64,000 bases of DNA from Penium margaritaceum (Eukaryota > Streptophyta > Zygnematophyceae > Desmidiales > Peniaceae). Positions 10,564 to 19,794 of the stretch are shown here, piece after piece. The stretch is from positions 118,349-182,348 of the forward strand of contig SZWC01001512.1 of assembly GCA_023375785.1 (NCBI GenBank), in the 5' to 3' direction. A program made the position numbers and the translations under genes. Under the pieces are notes generated by a model. That model worked only from the letters and a program-made list of their open reading frames with translations, ran no database searches and was not told the origin of the DNA. The stretch's first letter is position 1; each line of letters opens with the position of its first letter.

Positions 10564-11207
10564 TGCAAAGATGCGTGGAAGCTTCCTAGCAACACAGCCG
10601 TCAACTAGGCGTCAATGCTTGGTCAAACGGTGACGACAATTACAGGTCGTGCACACAAAGGCAAGGGTCTGGCTAGGAGACACAAGGCAAAGTGTCAGAA
10701 TGCTTCAATAGCATTTGTAGAGAGAAATGACAAGCGACAGGTCCATGGCATAAGTACCTGCCGCGGCGCACGGTGGGTGTCGCACGTGGCAGTCAATGAT
10801 TTGTCCTAAAACCGGCCCAAAATCATTTTTATGGCCGTAACTCTGCGCAGACATGTCAGAACCCTACGTCGTCTGATCCTAGACATGCAGGATCACAAGT
10901 TGGAAGTTATGACTGGTCACACGTATGCATCCGGCATCAAACGGTGGACACACAATGCAAAAACATGCAAATTGGGCCCACGACCAGTCCACCATTAAAC
11001 TCCTGCGTGCTACAGAAAAGTTACAGGAGGTCCCAGGTAGCATCCAAAGCTCTGGAATGGTCGTCGGTCAGCTCCAAGCTGGTAGTCCGCCACCAGATGA
11101 AGCACCGGTACTACCAGGATCCGCATCAGGGATCTGCACGAGTATGGACATGGCCGTGTGGTCACAGTAAACAGTACAAGTTGACAAGAATGTCACAAAT
11201 CATAGCA
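10564..11207 (-). repeat. 5' LTR of element B
   Basis: The LTR begins TGCAAAGATG on the + strand next to the primer site and ends GCA at 11,207 before the CAAGG duplication. It pairs over 644 bp with 3,599-4,242. Confidence 0.92.
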
Positions 11208-11212
11208 CAAGG
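11208..11212. repeat. target-site duplication of element B, right copy
   Basis: CAAGG, identical to 3,594-3,598, follows the right LTR. Removing B and one copy joins the two arms of D in a sensible RT reading (Y, stop, IKDLGPAD). Confidence 0.85.
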
Positions 11213-11948
11213 TCCTTTATCTAGTAGGCAGCGTGGAGAACTGGCTACTCATCCTCACAAGGAGCACGCCACAAGTTTGCATCCTGAGCTGAGAGTACCT
11301 CCTTCAACATGCTTGGTTCATGTGTTGTCGAAGGAGAGCTCTGGGTGCCTAAGACACACACCTCCAGACTCGGTCTGATCACAACAAGGTCGGCTACGGC
11401 ATTTGAAGTGACCAAGAACAATCGGTAGACCAACTCGTGGCCGACATGACATGTTGGATGCACCTCAGTGTAGTCTGCCTAGACATGCAAGATAGGGGCC
11501 TTCATGCCAAGCTCTCCACTCTGAACTCTACAAGTTGGGCGTCTAGGCGTTGATTCAACAGTCCACTGAGCCCTAGAGGCCCATGGTCAGAGACGACCAC
11601 CAGGCTTGCTGGAGTAGCCCTATGCAGAGGCGCTCACCTCTGGTTACAGAGAAGGCTGCTGGGGAAATAGGTGCATGGACGAGAGTGGGCGTGACAGAGG
11701 GTACTGATACAGGCACAGGATCAGGTGTGCCAGAGGGGAGTGACGCTTGTACAGGATCTGGTGTGCCAGAGGGGACCGACAATGGTACGGGATCAGGTGT
11801 GCCAGAGGGGTCTGACGCTGGCATGGGAATGTTCTCTCAAAACTCACTTCCAACAAGTGCACAAGAAAACATTACATACTTGCATAACTATGCAAGTAGC
11901 CTCATCATCACTTTCACCCACATGCACACCTTTGTAGGAATCTGACAA
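11208..11948 (-). pseudogene. copia element D, right arm: linker before RT
   Basis: On the minus strand this stretch encodes a Pro/Ser-rich linker with short repeats of the type VPSGTPDPV (about 11,650-11,820). It continues with VADLVVIRPSLEVCVLGTQSS and LSAQDANLWRAP, close to the end of element B's linker (VATDLVVVRPRTEACALATQSS). It then passes directly to DLGPAD of RT across the B insertion. The whole RT fingers and palm region is therefore absent from D. Going the other way, no integrase, protease or gag is seen before the LTR at 11,949, so D is heavily internally deleted. A weak primer-site-like TCTGACAA precedes that LTR. Confidence 0.7.
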
Positions 11949-13203
11949 TGCCACAAAAGATGCTTAGAAGCTTTCTATCTTTGTAGTTGGTGAAGAGGCG
12001 ATACAATCCACTCTGCAAATGAAGTGGCATGCAAGGCATGTGTAAGAACAGCAAGGGTTTGGCCAAGGAGAACAGACGGATACTCATAAACTATAACAGC
12101 TTCAAAGTGCAAAGGGAAATACACAACTGACAATTACACAATATAAATGCCTACCAAGGCACACTACTTTCGATGCACACGATGTGGTCAGTTAGCCTTG
12201 ACTGCCCCTACAACTTAAAGTGACTATTCGGTTGCGTCCAAGCTCGTGCTGATCCCTGATGTGGGCCCAGATAGCATCAGAGTAGCGACGGGTGGTAATC
12301 CCACCCACCAGCAGTGCCTAGATAGCTGCTACATTATCCTTGATGCATAATGGGGTGCGATACAGTTTCTCTGCAAACGCTAGAACTTTCTCGGTGGACT
12401 AGCACTTGAGCCTTGTTGCAAGTTTTGCATTTTGTGTCCACAGATCAGTGCCAAACCTGTGCTTCTGGCAAGTTGTAGAGCCTGGCTCAAGATTGAGCAA
12501 CTTTAGGTTCATACAGTATTGCGTTTGGATGCGTGTGTACGAAGTTATGGCCAAAACAATGGTTTTTGGCCAGTTCTGGAACAAACGGGCATTGTCGCGT
12601 GCGTCACCTGCCATGCGCTCTGGCAAGTATTTGTGTTGTGTATTGTTGCTTTTCATTCCTCTCTGCATAACTAAGGTTTTGGGGCTTACGAGACTCTGCG
12701 CGTCTTCCTAGCCTAACCCTTGTTGTTTCATGTAATTGCTTGCTTGCTAGTGCACACTAGAGAGTGTCGCCACGTGAGCAACAGGGAGGCTAGGAGGCTT
12801 CCTAGTAGTTTGTCACCCCGGTCCAAACCCATTGTTTTGGCCGTAAGTTAGTGCACTAGCATTCGAATGCGTACTCTTCTGAGGCTACAAATGCGGAGTC
12901 TTGAGCCGGATGCTAGAGCGGCACACATGCACGGGTCCACCATTGGCTGATGGACACAAAATACAAAAACATGCAAAATGGGGCCAATTCCATTCAAAAG
13001 TAAAGCTCTAGAGGTTGTTACAAGCCTCAGAAGGTCCTTACAAGCATTGAAGATAGTTATCCTACACGTGCTCGTGGAAAGACCACCACACAACAACGCT
13101 CGGCTGCTAGAAGGCTCCATATAAAAAATCTGCACTAGCATGCACACTGTTGATTGGTCACAATAATCTGTACAAATAGGCACAGACATCTTGCAGCACG
13201 ACA
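11949..13203 (-). repeat. B-type LTR, diverged and interrupted (5' LTR of D and/or 3' LTR of E)
   Basis: Blocks at both ends match the B LTR: AAAGATGCTTAGAAGCTTTC and AGGGTTTGGCCAAGGAGA on the left, and CCATTGTTTTGGCCGTAA and GACACAAAATACAAAAACAT on the right. The middle (about 12,200-12,770) is a separate insertion in the opposite orientation. The right end ACGACA is followed by CTCCCCCAT, a polypurine tract on the minus strand. The left end is next to the internal part of D. The single LTR thus seems to serve two elements, D to the left and an otherwise lost element E to the right. Confidence 0.65.
12200..12770 (+). repeat. solo LTR remnant of the B type, inserted in opposite orientation
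   Basis: This stretch aligns with the reverse complement of the B LTR: GCTGATCCCTGATG, CGGTGGACTAGCACTTGA, TGCATTTTGTGTCCAC, ACGAAGTTATGGCCAAAACA and CTTCCTAGCCTAACCCTTG all have counterparts in order. It interrupts the surrounding minus-oriented LTR. No internal retroelement genes accompany it, so it is best read as a solo LTR or LTR fragment. Boundaries are approximate and no target duplication was identified. Confidence 0.6.
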
Positions 13204-13212
13204 CTCCCCCAT
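13204..13212 (-). other. polypurine tract of a minus-strand copia element (E)
   Basis: The minus strand reads ATGGGGGAG immediately before the TGTCGTGC start of the LTR ending at 13,203. The next ~40 bases (ATACTCATGTCCATATGCATG on the + strand) match the sequence next to the 3' LTRs of B and D. The rest of E is cut off by element C at 13,310. Confidence 0.65.
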
Positions 13213-13309
13213 GACATGAGGATACTCATGTCCATATGCATGCAGAACGAACACAAGTGTACGAGGAGATTCTCAACGATGCACACACACACACCATTGT
13301 TGGTGTATG

Positions 13310-14103
13310 TGTTGATGTGATTTGGGAATTCAATTTCTCACGGATCTGTGTTGTGACCTCTTGGTTGGTGTACATGCGCGTGCGGACAACACACTCAGTG
13401 GATGTTGAAGATGGAAGGCGTTGAGTCATGGAGAGGACGTTGCATCATTGCAAGGAGGCGTGGCTTCCTTCTCCTTGTGTGGAGTCTCCCGCTTGGTAGC
13501 AGTGCGCGCCCAGCTCCATCGACAGCAGCCACCATCACTCATGTCACCGACAGTCATAGATGGCTGCTCTAAGTAGCATAGAGTTTGCAGAGGTTTAGAC
13601 AGCCATAACTCTTCTGTGATATTTTTCTAGCTGATTTTTACTGCATGACCGCATTTGTAGTGTGCACGAATTGGTATGGTCTAGTTTTGACAAAAAACGG
13701 ACGACGCCCGGGTTTGGGGTTGTCGTTCCTTTGGTAGGGCTCACTGAGAAAACCCCACAGGCCAGAATAATGTACATTTTCCTTTTTGGTTGGTAGACTT
13801 GAGTAACAAGCATCACAGAAGTGAGAGCCTAGGTTAGTGTTGGAGGGCTGTCTCACCAAACCTCTTTCTTGCTTTCAATTCAGACATTGCTTCCTTCCAA
13901 CTGTAGTTTTGGTGCTAACTCTGGCACGTGCACTTCTGAGTAACAAACCAGAGCTCTCAGAATTAGACTCTAGTGCATCGGACAAAGGAGGCAACAAAAT
14001 CCATGTCGCTCTGCATTAGCGACAGCGGCAAGCAACGAGCGTGGGTTCCGGCACGCTGCATAAACAAAGGTGCTGCCTCAACCTGCACACCATATAGGTT
14101 CCG
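13310..14103 (+). repeat. 5' LTR of element C
   Basis: It starts TGTTGATGTG and matches 21,470-22,211 in order, for example GGCTTCCTTCTCCTTGTGTG, ACGACGCCCGGGTTTGGGG, GCCTAGGTTAGTGTTGGAGG and TCTCACCAAACCTC. The right end is placed just before the primer site and is uncertain by a few bases. Confidence 0.88.
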
Positions 14104-14107
14104 TTTT

Positions 14108-14119
14108 TGGTATCAGATC
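14108..14119 (+). other. primer-binding site of element C (tRNA-iMet)
   Basis: TGGTATCAGATC closely matches the consensus TGGTATCAGAGC complementary to initiator tRNA-Met, located just after the 5' LTR. Confidence 0.85.
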
Positions 14120-14707
14120 CATCACATAACAGATGTAGGAGACTGAGTAGCAACAGTGGCGTATACGTGCCAATCAACATCGGCGGACCTTCATATGCAC
14201 CAATGCAGGGGAACCTCTACCGGAATTTTCCCGGCAGAGTTATCCTCGCTTGGTGGCGGCTTCAAAATGCTCCCGACGCAAGGGAAAGGATAAACTGACC
14301 TCAGGGCTTAGGTTTGATGAGTAACCAAACGCGAGGACCCGTATTGTTGGGTCTATCAGCGCTGGAGTCCGTGTTTTGACGGGGATCAACGCGAGGGCCC
14401 GCCGGCGAACCTCGCGCTTCGACGTCGCCGGTTTTTGTTCTGGTCAATGGAATTTTGACGTTAAGGCAAGTCCGCCTACAATGAGGGACCGTATAGCTTC
14501 TGGTTCCTGATTGTTGAGACGTCGTGTATGAAAATAGTCTTACAAGTACTCAGTACAAGCTTTCCAGAAAAAGGGAGTTTGGAATTAAACCGACTGAAGT
14601 CAATTGTAGGTTTACAGAAATCGCAAAGTGGGCATTGCCGTTCTCGTACCCGGTGTGCGAACGGAGTGGACTACGAACGAGGAGATGTGCAACTTTGCCC
14701 TGGCTGG

Positions 14708-14708
<1 letters not shown>

Positions 14709-14791
<83 letters not shown>
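14709..14791 (+). repeat. (TG)n microsatellite, about 41 units
   Basis: An uninterrupted TG dinucleotide run of about 82 bases lies in the leader of element C. The surrounding element is old and decayed while the run is perfect, so it probably expanded after insertion. Open frames passing through it are meaningless Cys-Val or Thr-His runs. Confidence 0.97.
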
Positions 14792-14792
<1 letters not shown>

Positions 14793-14830
14793 GGTCATCA
14801 ACACAGCCGGATCGCGAGTCTAACAAGCAA

Positions 14831-14996
14831 AATGGCACCAAAGGGCCCAGTTGTCACTCGGATTGGCCGTCCGGGCCCCACGGTTGGTGAGATTGACCGT
14901 CGAGGTCCCATTGTTGACGTACTTGCAAAACGGGCTGCCTTATCAAGCCGCAGGACTAACCAGGGCTTTGATGTTGAACTGTCCCAAGGGAGATGA
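14831..14996 (+). other. short open frame with 10-residue tandem repeat, leader of element C
   Basis: A 54-codon frame starts at an ATG in good context (AAAATGG). It reads MAPKGPVVTRIGRPGPTV, then a third unit (RGPIVDVLAK), and ends with FDVELSQGR. The first 35 residues form three units of ten with the pattern GP-x-V-x-x-[IL]-x-[RK]. The DNA underneath repeats every 30 bases (units at 14,861-14,890 and 14,891-14,920, with a partial earlier unit). No counterpart exists in element B. I do not recognise the product; it may be captured sequence or a chance frame on a minisatellite. Confidence 0.3.
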
Positions 14997-15289
14997 TGCC
15001 AACCGTTTTTTACAGCATTGACCCCATGGCGGTGGTAGCGTAAGCAGTCACACGTCCAACGCAAAGAGATAGAACGCCGACGGTAAGGGTAGTGCACGTG
15101 GCAACGGCACCACCAAGCATGAGGGAGGTGTCCCCACTGCTTCTTCAGTTTCTCCTCTACCTCCTCTCACTACCCGGTGTACACTTCCTGCCGGGTGCAA
15201 CCATGTCAGCACCTATGCGTTCAGTCCCGCCACACCCGGAGACGGAAGATCTCGGAAGAAAGGGGAAAAAACCGGACTCTCACTCCTCC

Positions 15290-15660
15290 TTGCTCGCTGC
15301 CTGCCACGCGGTAGCACCGAGGCAGCAGTAGTAGCAACACGAGCAGAAACCACGTAGTAGGTGGAGGAGAAGCAGTAGCCGTGTGGTAGCTGACGATCGC
15401 GCAGCAGCCGTGTGGCAGTTGGAGCAGCATGTAGTAACAACGGTAGTAGCATAGCATCAGTATCCGCAGCGACAGTAGCCGCAGCAGCAATAGGAAAAGC
15501 AGCACTAGCACTGACAGCAGCAGCAGCAGCAACCACAACAGCAGCTCATGGTGATTGCAACACCAGCACGCAACAGCACCGACAGTACCAACATCATGCA
15601 GTGGAAGCATTAGCAGCAGTGGCAGCAGCTACGACAGTAGCAGGTGCTACGGAAGCTGCA
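15290..15660 (+). repeat. GCA-trinucleotide-rich leader of element C
   Basis: The + strand is rich in imperfect GCA, GTA and GCC triplets, including GCAGCAGCAGCAGCA near 15,520. It sits between the primer site and gag, like the matching region of element B. Long alanine- or serine-rich open frames here, such as one from 15,412 to 15,855, follow from base composition. Confidence 0.7.
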
Positions 15661-15917
15661 CAAAAGCCGCCCAGGCTTTCGCACAGCTCCGACGGGCAGC
15701 CGGCCACCAACCAAAAAAACATCACAGGACATATGAGTAATTTCTTGAAGGGGGCACCCGAGAACAGGCTGAGTATTTTTTACACACACACAAAAAATTC
15801 CATAGTTTGTCTCCTTCAAACGAATCGCCAAGAAAAGTGGTCATTATTTTCTTGACAACGTTTACTGTCACTCAGTAACAAACAAAGTACTAGTGGCAGC
15901 ATGCGCCTCCTACTACC

Positions 15918-17330
15918 ATGGCTTGACCTGGTATCGCTAGTTCCATACAATCCAGCTTTGCTAATGCGACGCCACAAACTGACCCTGATGCCGCTCCTCA
16001 GCAACAGGTTGACGACATGCGGACACTCTTAGCCACCGTACAGGCCGCCCAAACTGCCACAGTCCAGCTGCCTCTTTGTGGTCAGCCTGGTCCCACTGTC
16101 TCTTCCACGGCCCAGACAATAGCCCAGTAGCACCAATAACAGCAATACCAGTCTATCTCCAGTGTCATAGGGTCCCCAGGCAGTGTAGCCAATACTCAAC
16201 GCAGGCGAAAGGATTTCGAGACACCGCAACCCCACCTTGAGGTTGAGGAGTTTACGTCCTGAGAATTACTGTTTTGCCTATGGGCTCTGGGTGAGGGACT
16301 CTGGCCCAACTATATCCTGAAGTATAACTCTTCCATCCCCGAGCAGTTGCTCGACACATGCCATGCAGCTAGGACCCTTATCTTCGCCACGCCGGAGAGT
16401 GACTGTGCTGACCTCAAGCCCTTTATTAGTGATCCTAGCACCAACTTTGACCCTTGTGAGGCCTGGAATATCCTCACACGTGCCTACTGCCCTTCTAGCC
16501 AAGCCGTTGTCAGTCGCCTCTTGAGGAGTTGTAGTGACCTGAAGATGGGTGCCTCAAAGCCATCCCCGTCTATTGGCGCCGCGCAGGATCTTCTCCGTCT
16601 TCTCGTCAAGGCTGGCCCGCCCTTGCTCTCTGCTCCTCCCACCATCAAGAACAGCTCAACTCCCAACTACGCAAAGATCCTCGTCGAACTTTACCTCATG
16701 ATCTTGGAGGCCATGGCGTCTAAGGGCATTTTGATGTCCTAGTTCTATTTCCGGTTCTTGGGTTGGGAGGAGGTGATTTATGACACTTGTTGGTAGAGTG
16801 GAGATACAGAGGCATTAGCAACAATCAGTTCTCCCTCTCCAATGCCTCCGTTGAATGGGACCCCTGGTGCAGGTTGAGCCACGTGTGGTGGTGGCCGCGG
16901 TAAGGGGGAATGTGGGAAAAAAAGGAAAGAGAAAGACTCAACAGCTGTCGGACAGAAGTTCCTGCTGTAGCAGCTCTCTTCTCAGCCACACTTGTGGCCA
17001 GCCGGGTCATAGCTCATACACATGCCCACTACCCAATGACAAGTCTCGTGTCTTCAGCGCCATGTGTCGCGAGCGTGAGCGGCACTTTGGTACCGTTGCA
17101 ACTACTACCGCCTATACTACAACCTCTCTTGTTGGCGTTTCCTCCATTTCATCAGTAGCAGTCTCTTCCACCGGCACTGCAGCAGTCATGCCTATATCCC
17201 CCACTTCGTTCATACCTTTTCTTGGACCTGTTGCTCCATGGACTCTGTATCCAACATGGTCACCTCTAGCTTCGAGGCTTAGCTATACCTCAGCTCCTCC
17301 ATCCACCATGACCACGCTACACTATCTGTA
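15918..17330 (+). pseudogene. gag of element C
   Basis: The probable start is the ATG at 15,918 in CCATGG context, but the third codon is TGA (CGA to TGA). The frame runs through DDMRTLLATVQAAQTATVQL and the capsid-like block (CEAWNILTRAYCPSSQAVVSR, about 16,455-16,520, followed by LKMGASKPS). It has further stops near 16,128, 16,259 and 16,740. Downstream the region becomes basic and Gly-rich (CGGGRGKGECGKKRKEK near 16,880). A zinc knuckle is not clearly readable. Element B's gag begins with a comparable acidic segment. Confidence 0.68.
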
Positions 17331-17635
17331 GACTCCTGGGTCCTCTGCTCGCGAGCACCAGCTGGATCAGTTCATTCCGTACAGCCTCGGCATCCCTTCT
17401 TGGAGTCCCACGGAAGTATGACTTGTATATGTGCTGGTCAAGAGGTCACAGACAGTTGTAAGACTGAGATTCCTCTCCATAACGACCCCCTTCTGGATGA
17501 CCATTGTGTGCCTACTCCCCTCTTGGATGATGTTGCCTAGCTTCATGATTGGTAGACACACTTTGCGTCGCAGTCTCATGCGCAACGAACGTTGTCCATG
17601 TCATGTTTGGTCGCAAAGTACAACGTTACTGCATC

Positions 17636-18185
17636 TGCGCGTGACCTAGATGGCATTTGGATCATCGACACTGGCACTATGCATCACATGACGTCTTGTC
17701 ATCTGGCGTTCCATATTCTTGGTCCAATTGGCAATGTCCAGAGGTTTTGGACTGGATCCGGATAGGTGCTTCTTGTTCGTGGTGTTGGCGTTATTCATTT
17801 TTGGGGTCCATCTTGCAACGTCTATTTCACTGATGTGCTGTATGAGCCTGGCCTTGAGCTGAGCCTTCTGTCTATCTTTGCTCTTGACTGCATGAGCATG
17901 GGTGTCTTTTACTCCCGTGGCATCGGCACAGTCACTCTTCGTCCGTCTGGTCATGTGATGTTGCGTGCAGAGTCTCGTGCTGACTTGTGGTACGTCACTC
18001 ATCTATCTTCTTTTTCCTCGCCCCTGTCTACGGACGGGGCGCATGTCTTTGTCACAAGCACTCTAGCCCCGCAACATACTCACCTCCTCCATCGTCACTT
18101 GCACCACATACACAACTTTACTGTTCATAGCATTTTCACGCAGCTTACCCTTGGCCTTCATCCAGCTACCTTTCAATTACTTTGA
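17636..18185 (+). pseudogene. copia protease and pre-integrase segment of element C
   Basis: The frame reads GIWIIDTGTMHHMTSCH, with the catalytic Asp retained and the triad DTG. It then has FWTGSG followed by TAG at 17,763 (a probable Gln), then VRGVGVIHFWGP, DVLYEPGLELSLLSI and RAESRADLWYV. From 17,766 to 18,185 it is open. The protease core is thus better preserved than in element B, where the Asp is Asn. The segment after DLWYV is the spacer to integrase, with His residues but no clear HHCC arrangement. Confidence 0.82.
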
Positions 18186-18229
18186 AAAACTGAATACATC
18201 CACTACGCTCAGGGCAAGATGCACACGTC

Positions 18230-19400
18230 ATCTTATCCTGTTTCCTCTTTGCGTGCCTTACACCCGCCTGAGCTAGTCCATTCAGACCTCATGGACCCTT
18301 GCCTGTCGAGTCTTTTAAGGAGAGTGGTCGATCCGTTCTAACCCACACTGCAGACTACTCTCATTTTATATGGGTGTCTTGCCTTCGGCAAAATAGCGAC
18401 TCAACCGTAGCAATTTGTGATTGGCTCTTTGTTGTATAGCACAAGTTTCTTCGTCCCCTTTTTTTGCAAGGTTATGACCTTGGTGGTCAGTTTATGGGAG
18501 AGGCGGATGCTTTTCTCAAGAGTTGTGGCGTCACACATGAGACGCATGCGCCTTACACTATGGAGAAGAACGGAGTCTCTGAGTGCTAGAACCGCACAGT
18601 GGCTGGTGCAGTTTGCACTGTGCGCATTGAGTGTGGTTTATCCAGCGGCTTCTTCTTTGAGGCCATATCGTACATGAGCCGGGTTTGGAAGATAGCTCCC
18701 CACGGTACCCTGCCCTGTCTTGTGAATCCCTACCAGGCTTGGTGTGGACAGCGTGCAGATCTTCATCCTACAAGCGTCTGGGATTGCATCACCAACATTT
18801 GGCTCGTGAAGGACCAGCAGGACGGCAAGCTGGCTCTCCGTCGTCGCCTCTTTACCGTTCTCGGGATGTCTTGTCAGTCAAAGGCTTGGAGGTTTTGGGA
18901 CCCTGTCCGACATCGCATCATCGAGTCGCATGACGCTCTGCTCTTTGAGGAGATTTTCTCACACAATCTCCCTTTAGTACATGTCGGGCCCCTCCTAGGC
19001 CTGTTGCCGCCATCACATGGGGGACATTTGGCACCAGTGCATGATGTTGCTCCTTGTCCATCGGTGTCCAGGGTCCTTTGTTGCACTAAGTCACCTACGC
19101 CTCCACACACACTAGAGACTTTTACCACACTAGAGCCTCCATCTGCGTCTGTTCCTCGCAGTGCTCACCACGCAACTGAGTCCACTTCTTCGGCCGCTGA
19201 CTCCACTGACCAGGCGATTGTGTCTACTTCTTCGGTTGTGAAATCCTCTAACCAGTCAACCCATTCAATCCCTCCCACCATTGCCTCAGTTGACCAGTCG
19301 AGGAGTCTTCCTACGTCAGTCACTCCAGTGGAGCGACCCGTTGTATCCTTTCCTCCTCGACCCCGGCACAATCACTCCTCCGGTGCTGGTCTGATATACT
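18230..19400 (+). pseudogene. copia integrase of element C
   Basis: Blocks in order are PELVHSDLMDP (first catalytic Asp, about 18,270), LTHTADYSHFIWV, YDLGGQF (second Asp, about 18,470), EKNGVSEC-stop-NRTV (Glu retained; TAG at 18,587 at a probable Gln), VNPYQAWCGQRADLHP and FWDPVRHRIIESHDALLFEE. A shift of frame occurs in the first block. From 18,599 an open frame of 451 codons carries the integrase C-terminus, a long Ser/Thr/Pro-rich linker (roughly 19,090-19,400) and the start of RT. Confidence 0.82.
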
Positions 19401-19794
19401 CACACAATCCTGGTGGTCGTCTTTGTCCCTGCATCCTAGTGCCTCCATCAGGCATGCGTCCTGCCATTGTTCGACCGCCCCTGGCCAATAACCTCTATCC
19501 CACACCCCTTTTTCACACAATGGTGAGTTGGGATCACAGACAAGGCCTTGGGTCTGATTGCCTTTGCCGTTGTCATAATGGACCTTCACCCTGGATTTGC
19601 ACAAGGATCTTCTTTGATTTCTCAGGAGCATGGATGTGTTGTCTCTCTATCTCATTGTCGCGCTCTCCAACTTGCCTTGGCAGCGCTTGCTTGCTGGCAG
19701 TCAGGCTATCTTTGCAGGCAACCGATCCACAGAGCCTCCATGAGACCAGGGCCGCACCTGACACTACCCAGTGGGAAAGCTGCTTGGAGCAACT

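Larger units (their letters stand above)
3599..11207 (-). mobile_element. copia element B, complete but inactive LTR retrotransposon
   Basis: This 7.6-kb minus-strand element has two LTRs of 644 bp each, a primer-binding site for initiator tRNA-Met, a trinucleotide-rich leader, and gag, protease, integrase, RT and RNase H in copia order. It is flanked by the 5-bp duplication CAAGG and lies inside element D. The left LTR begins TA rather than TG, a G-to-A type change at its terminus. Coding parts contain frameshifts, nonsense codons and catalytic substitutions, so it cannot be autonomous. The two LTRs are visibly diverged, so the insertion is not recent. Confidence 0.93.

Noticed and set aside
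14524-14890. Several open frames across the TG repeat
   Set aside because: They consist largely of Cys-Val or Thr-His repeats from the microsatellite. Only the short decapeptide-repeat frame after it was kept, at low confidence.
15412-15855. 147-codon alanine-rich frame in the leader of element C
   Set aside because: Composition-driven by GCA triplets and lacking any motif; the equivalent region of B has no matching product.
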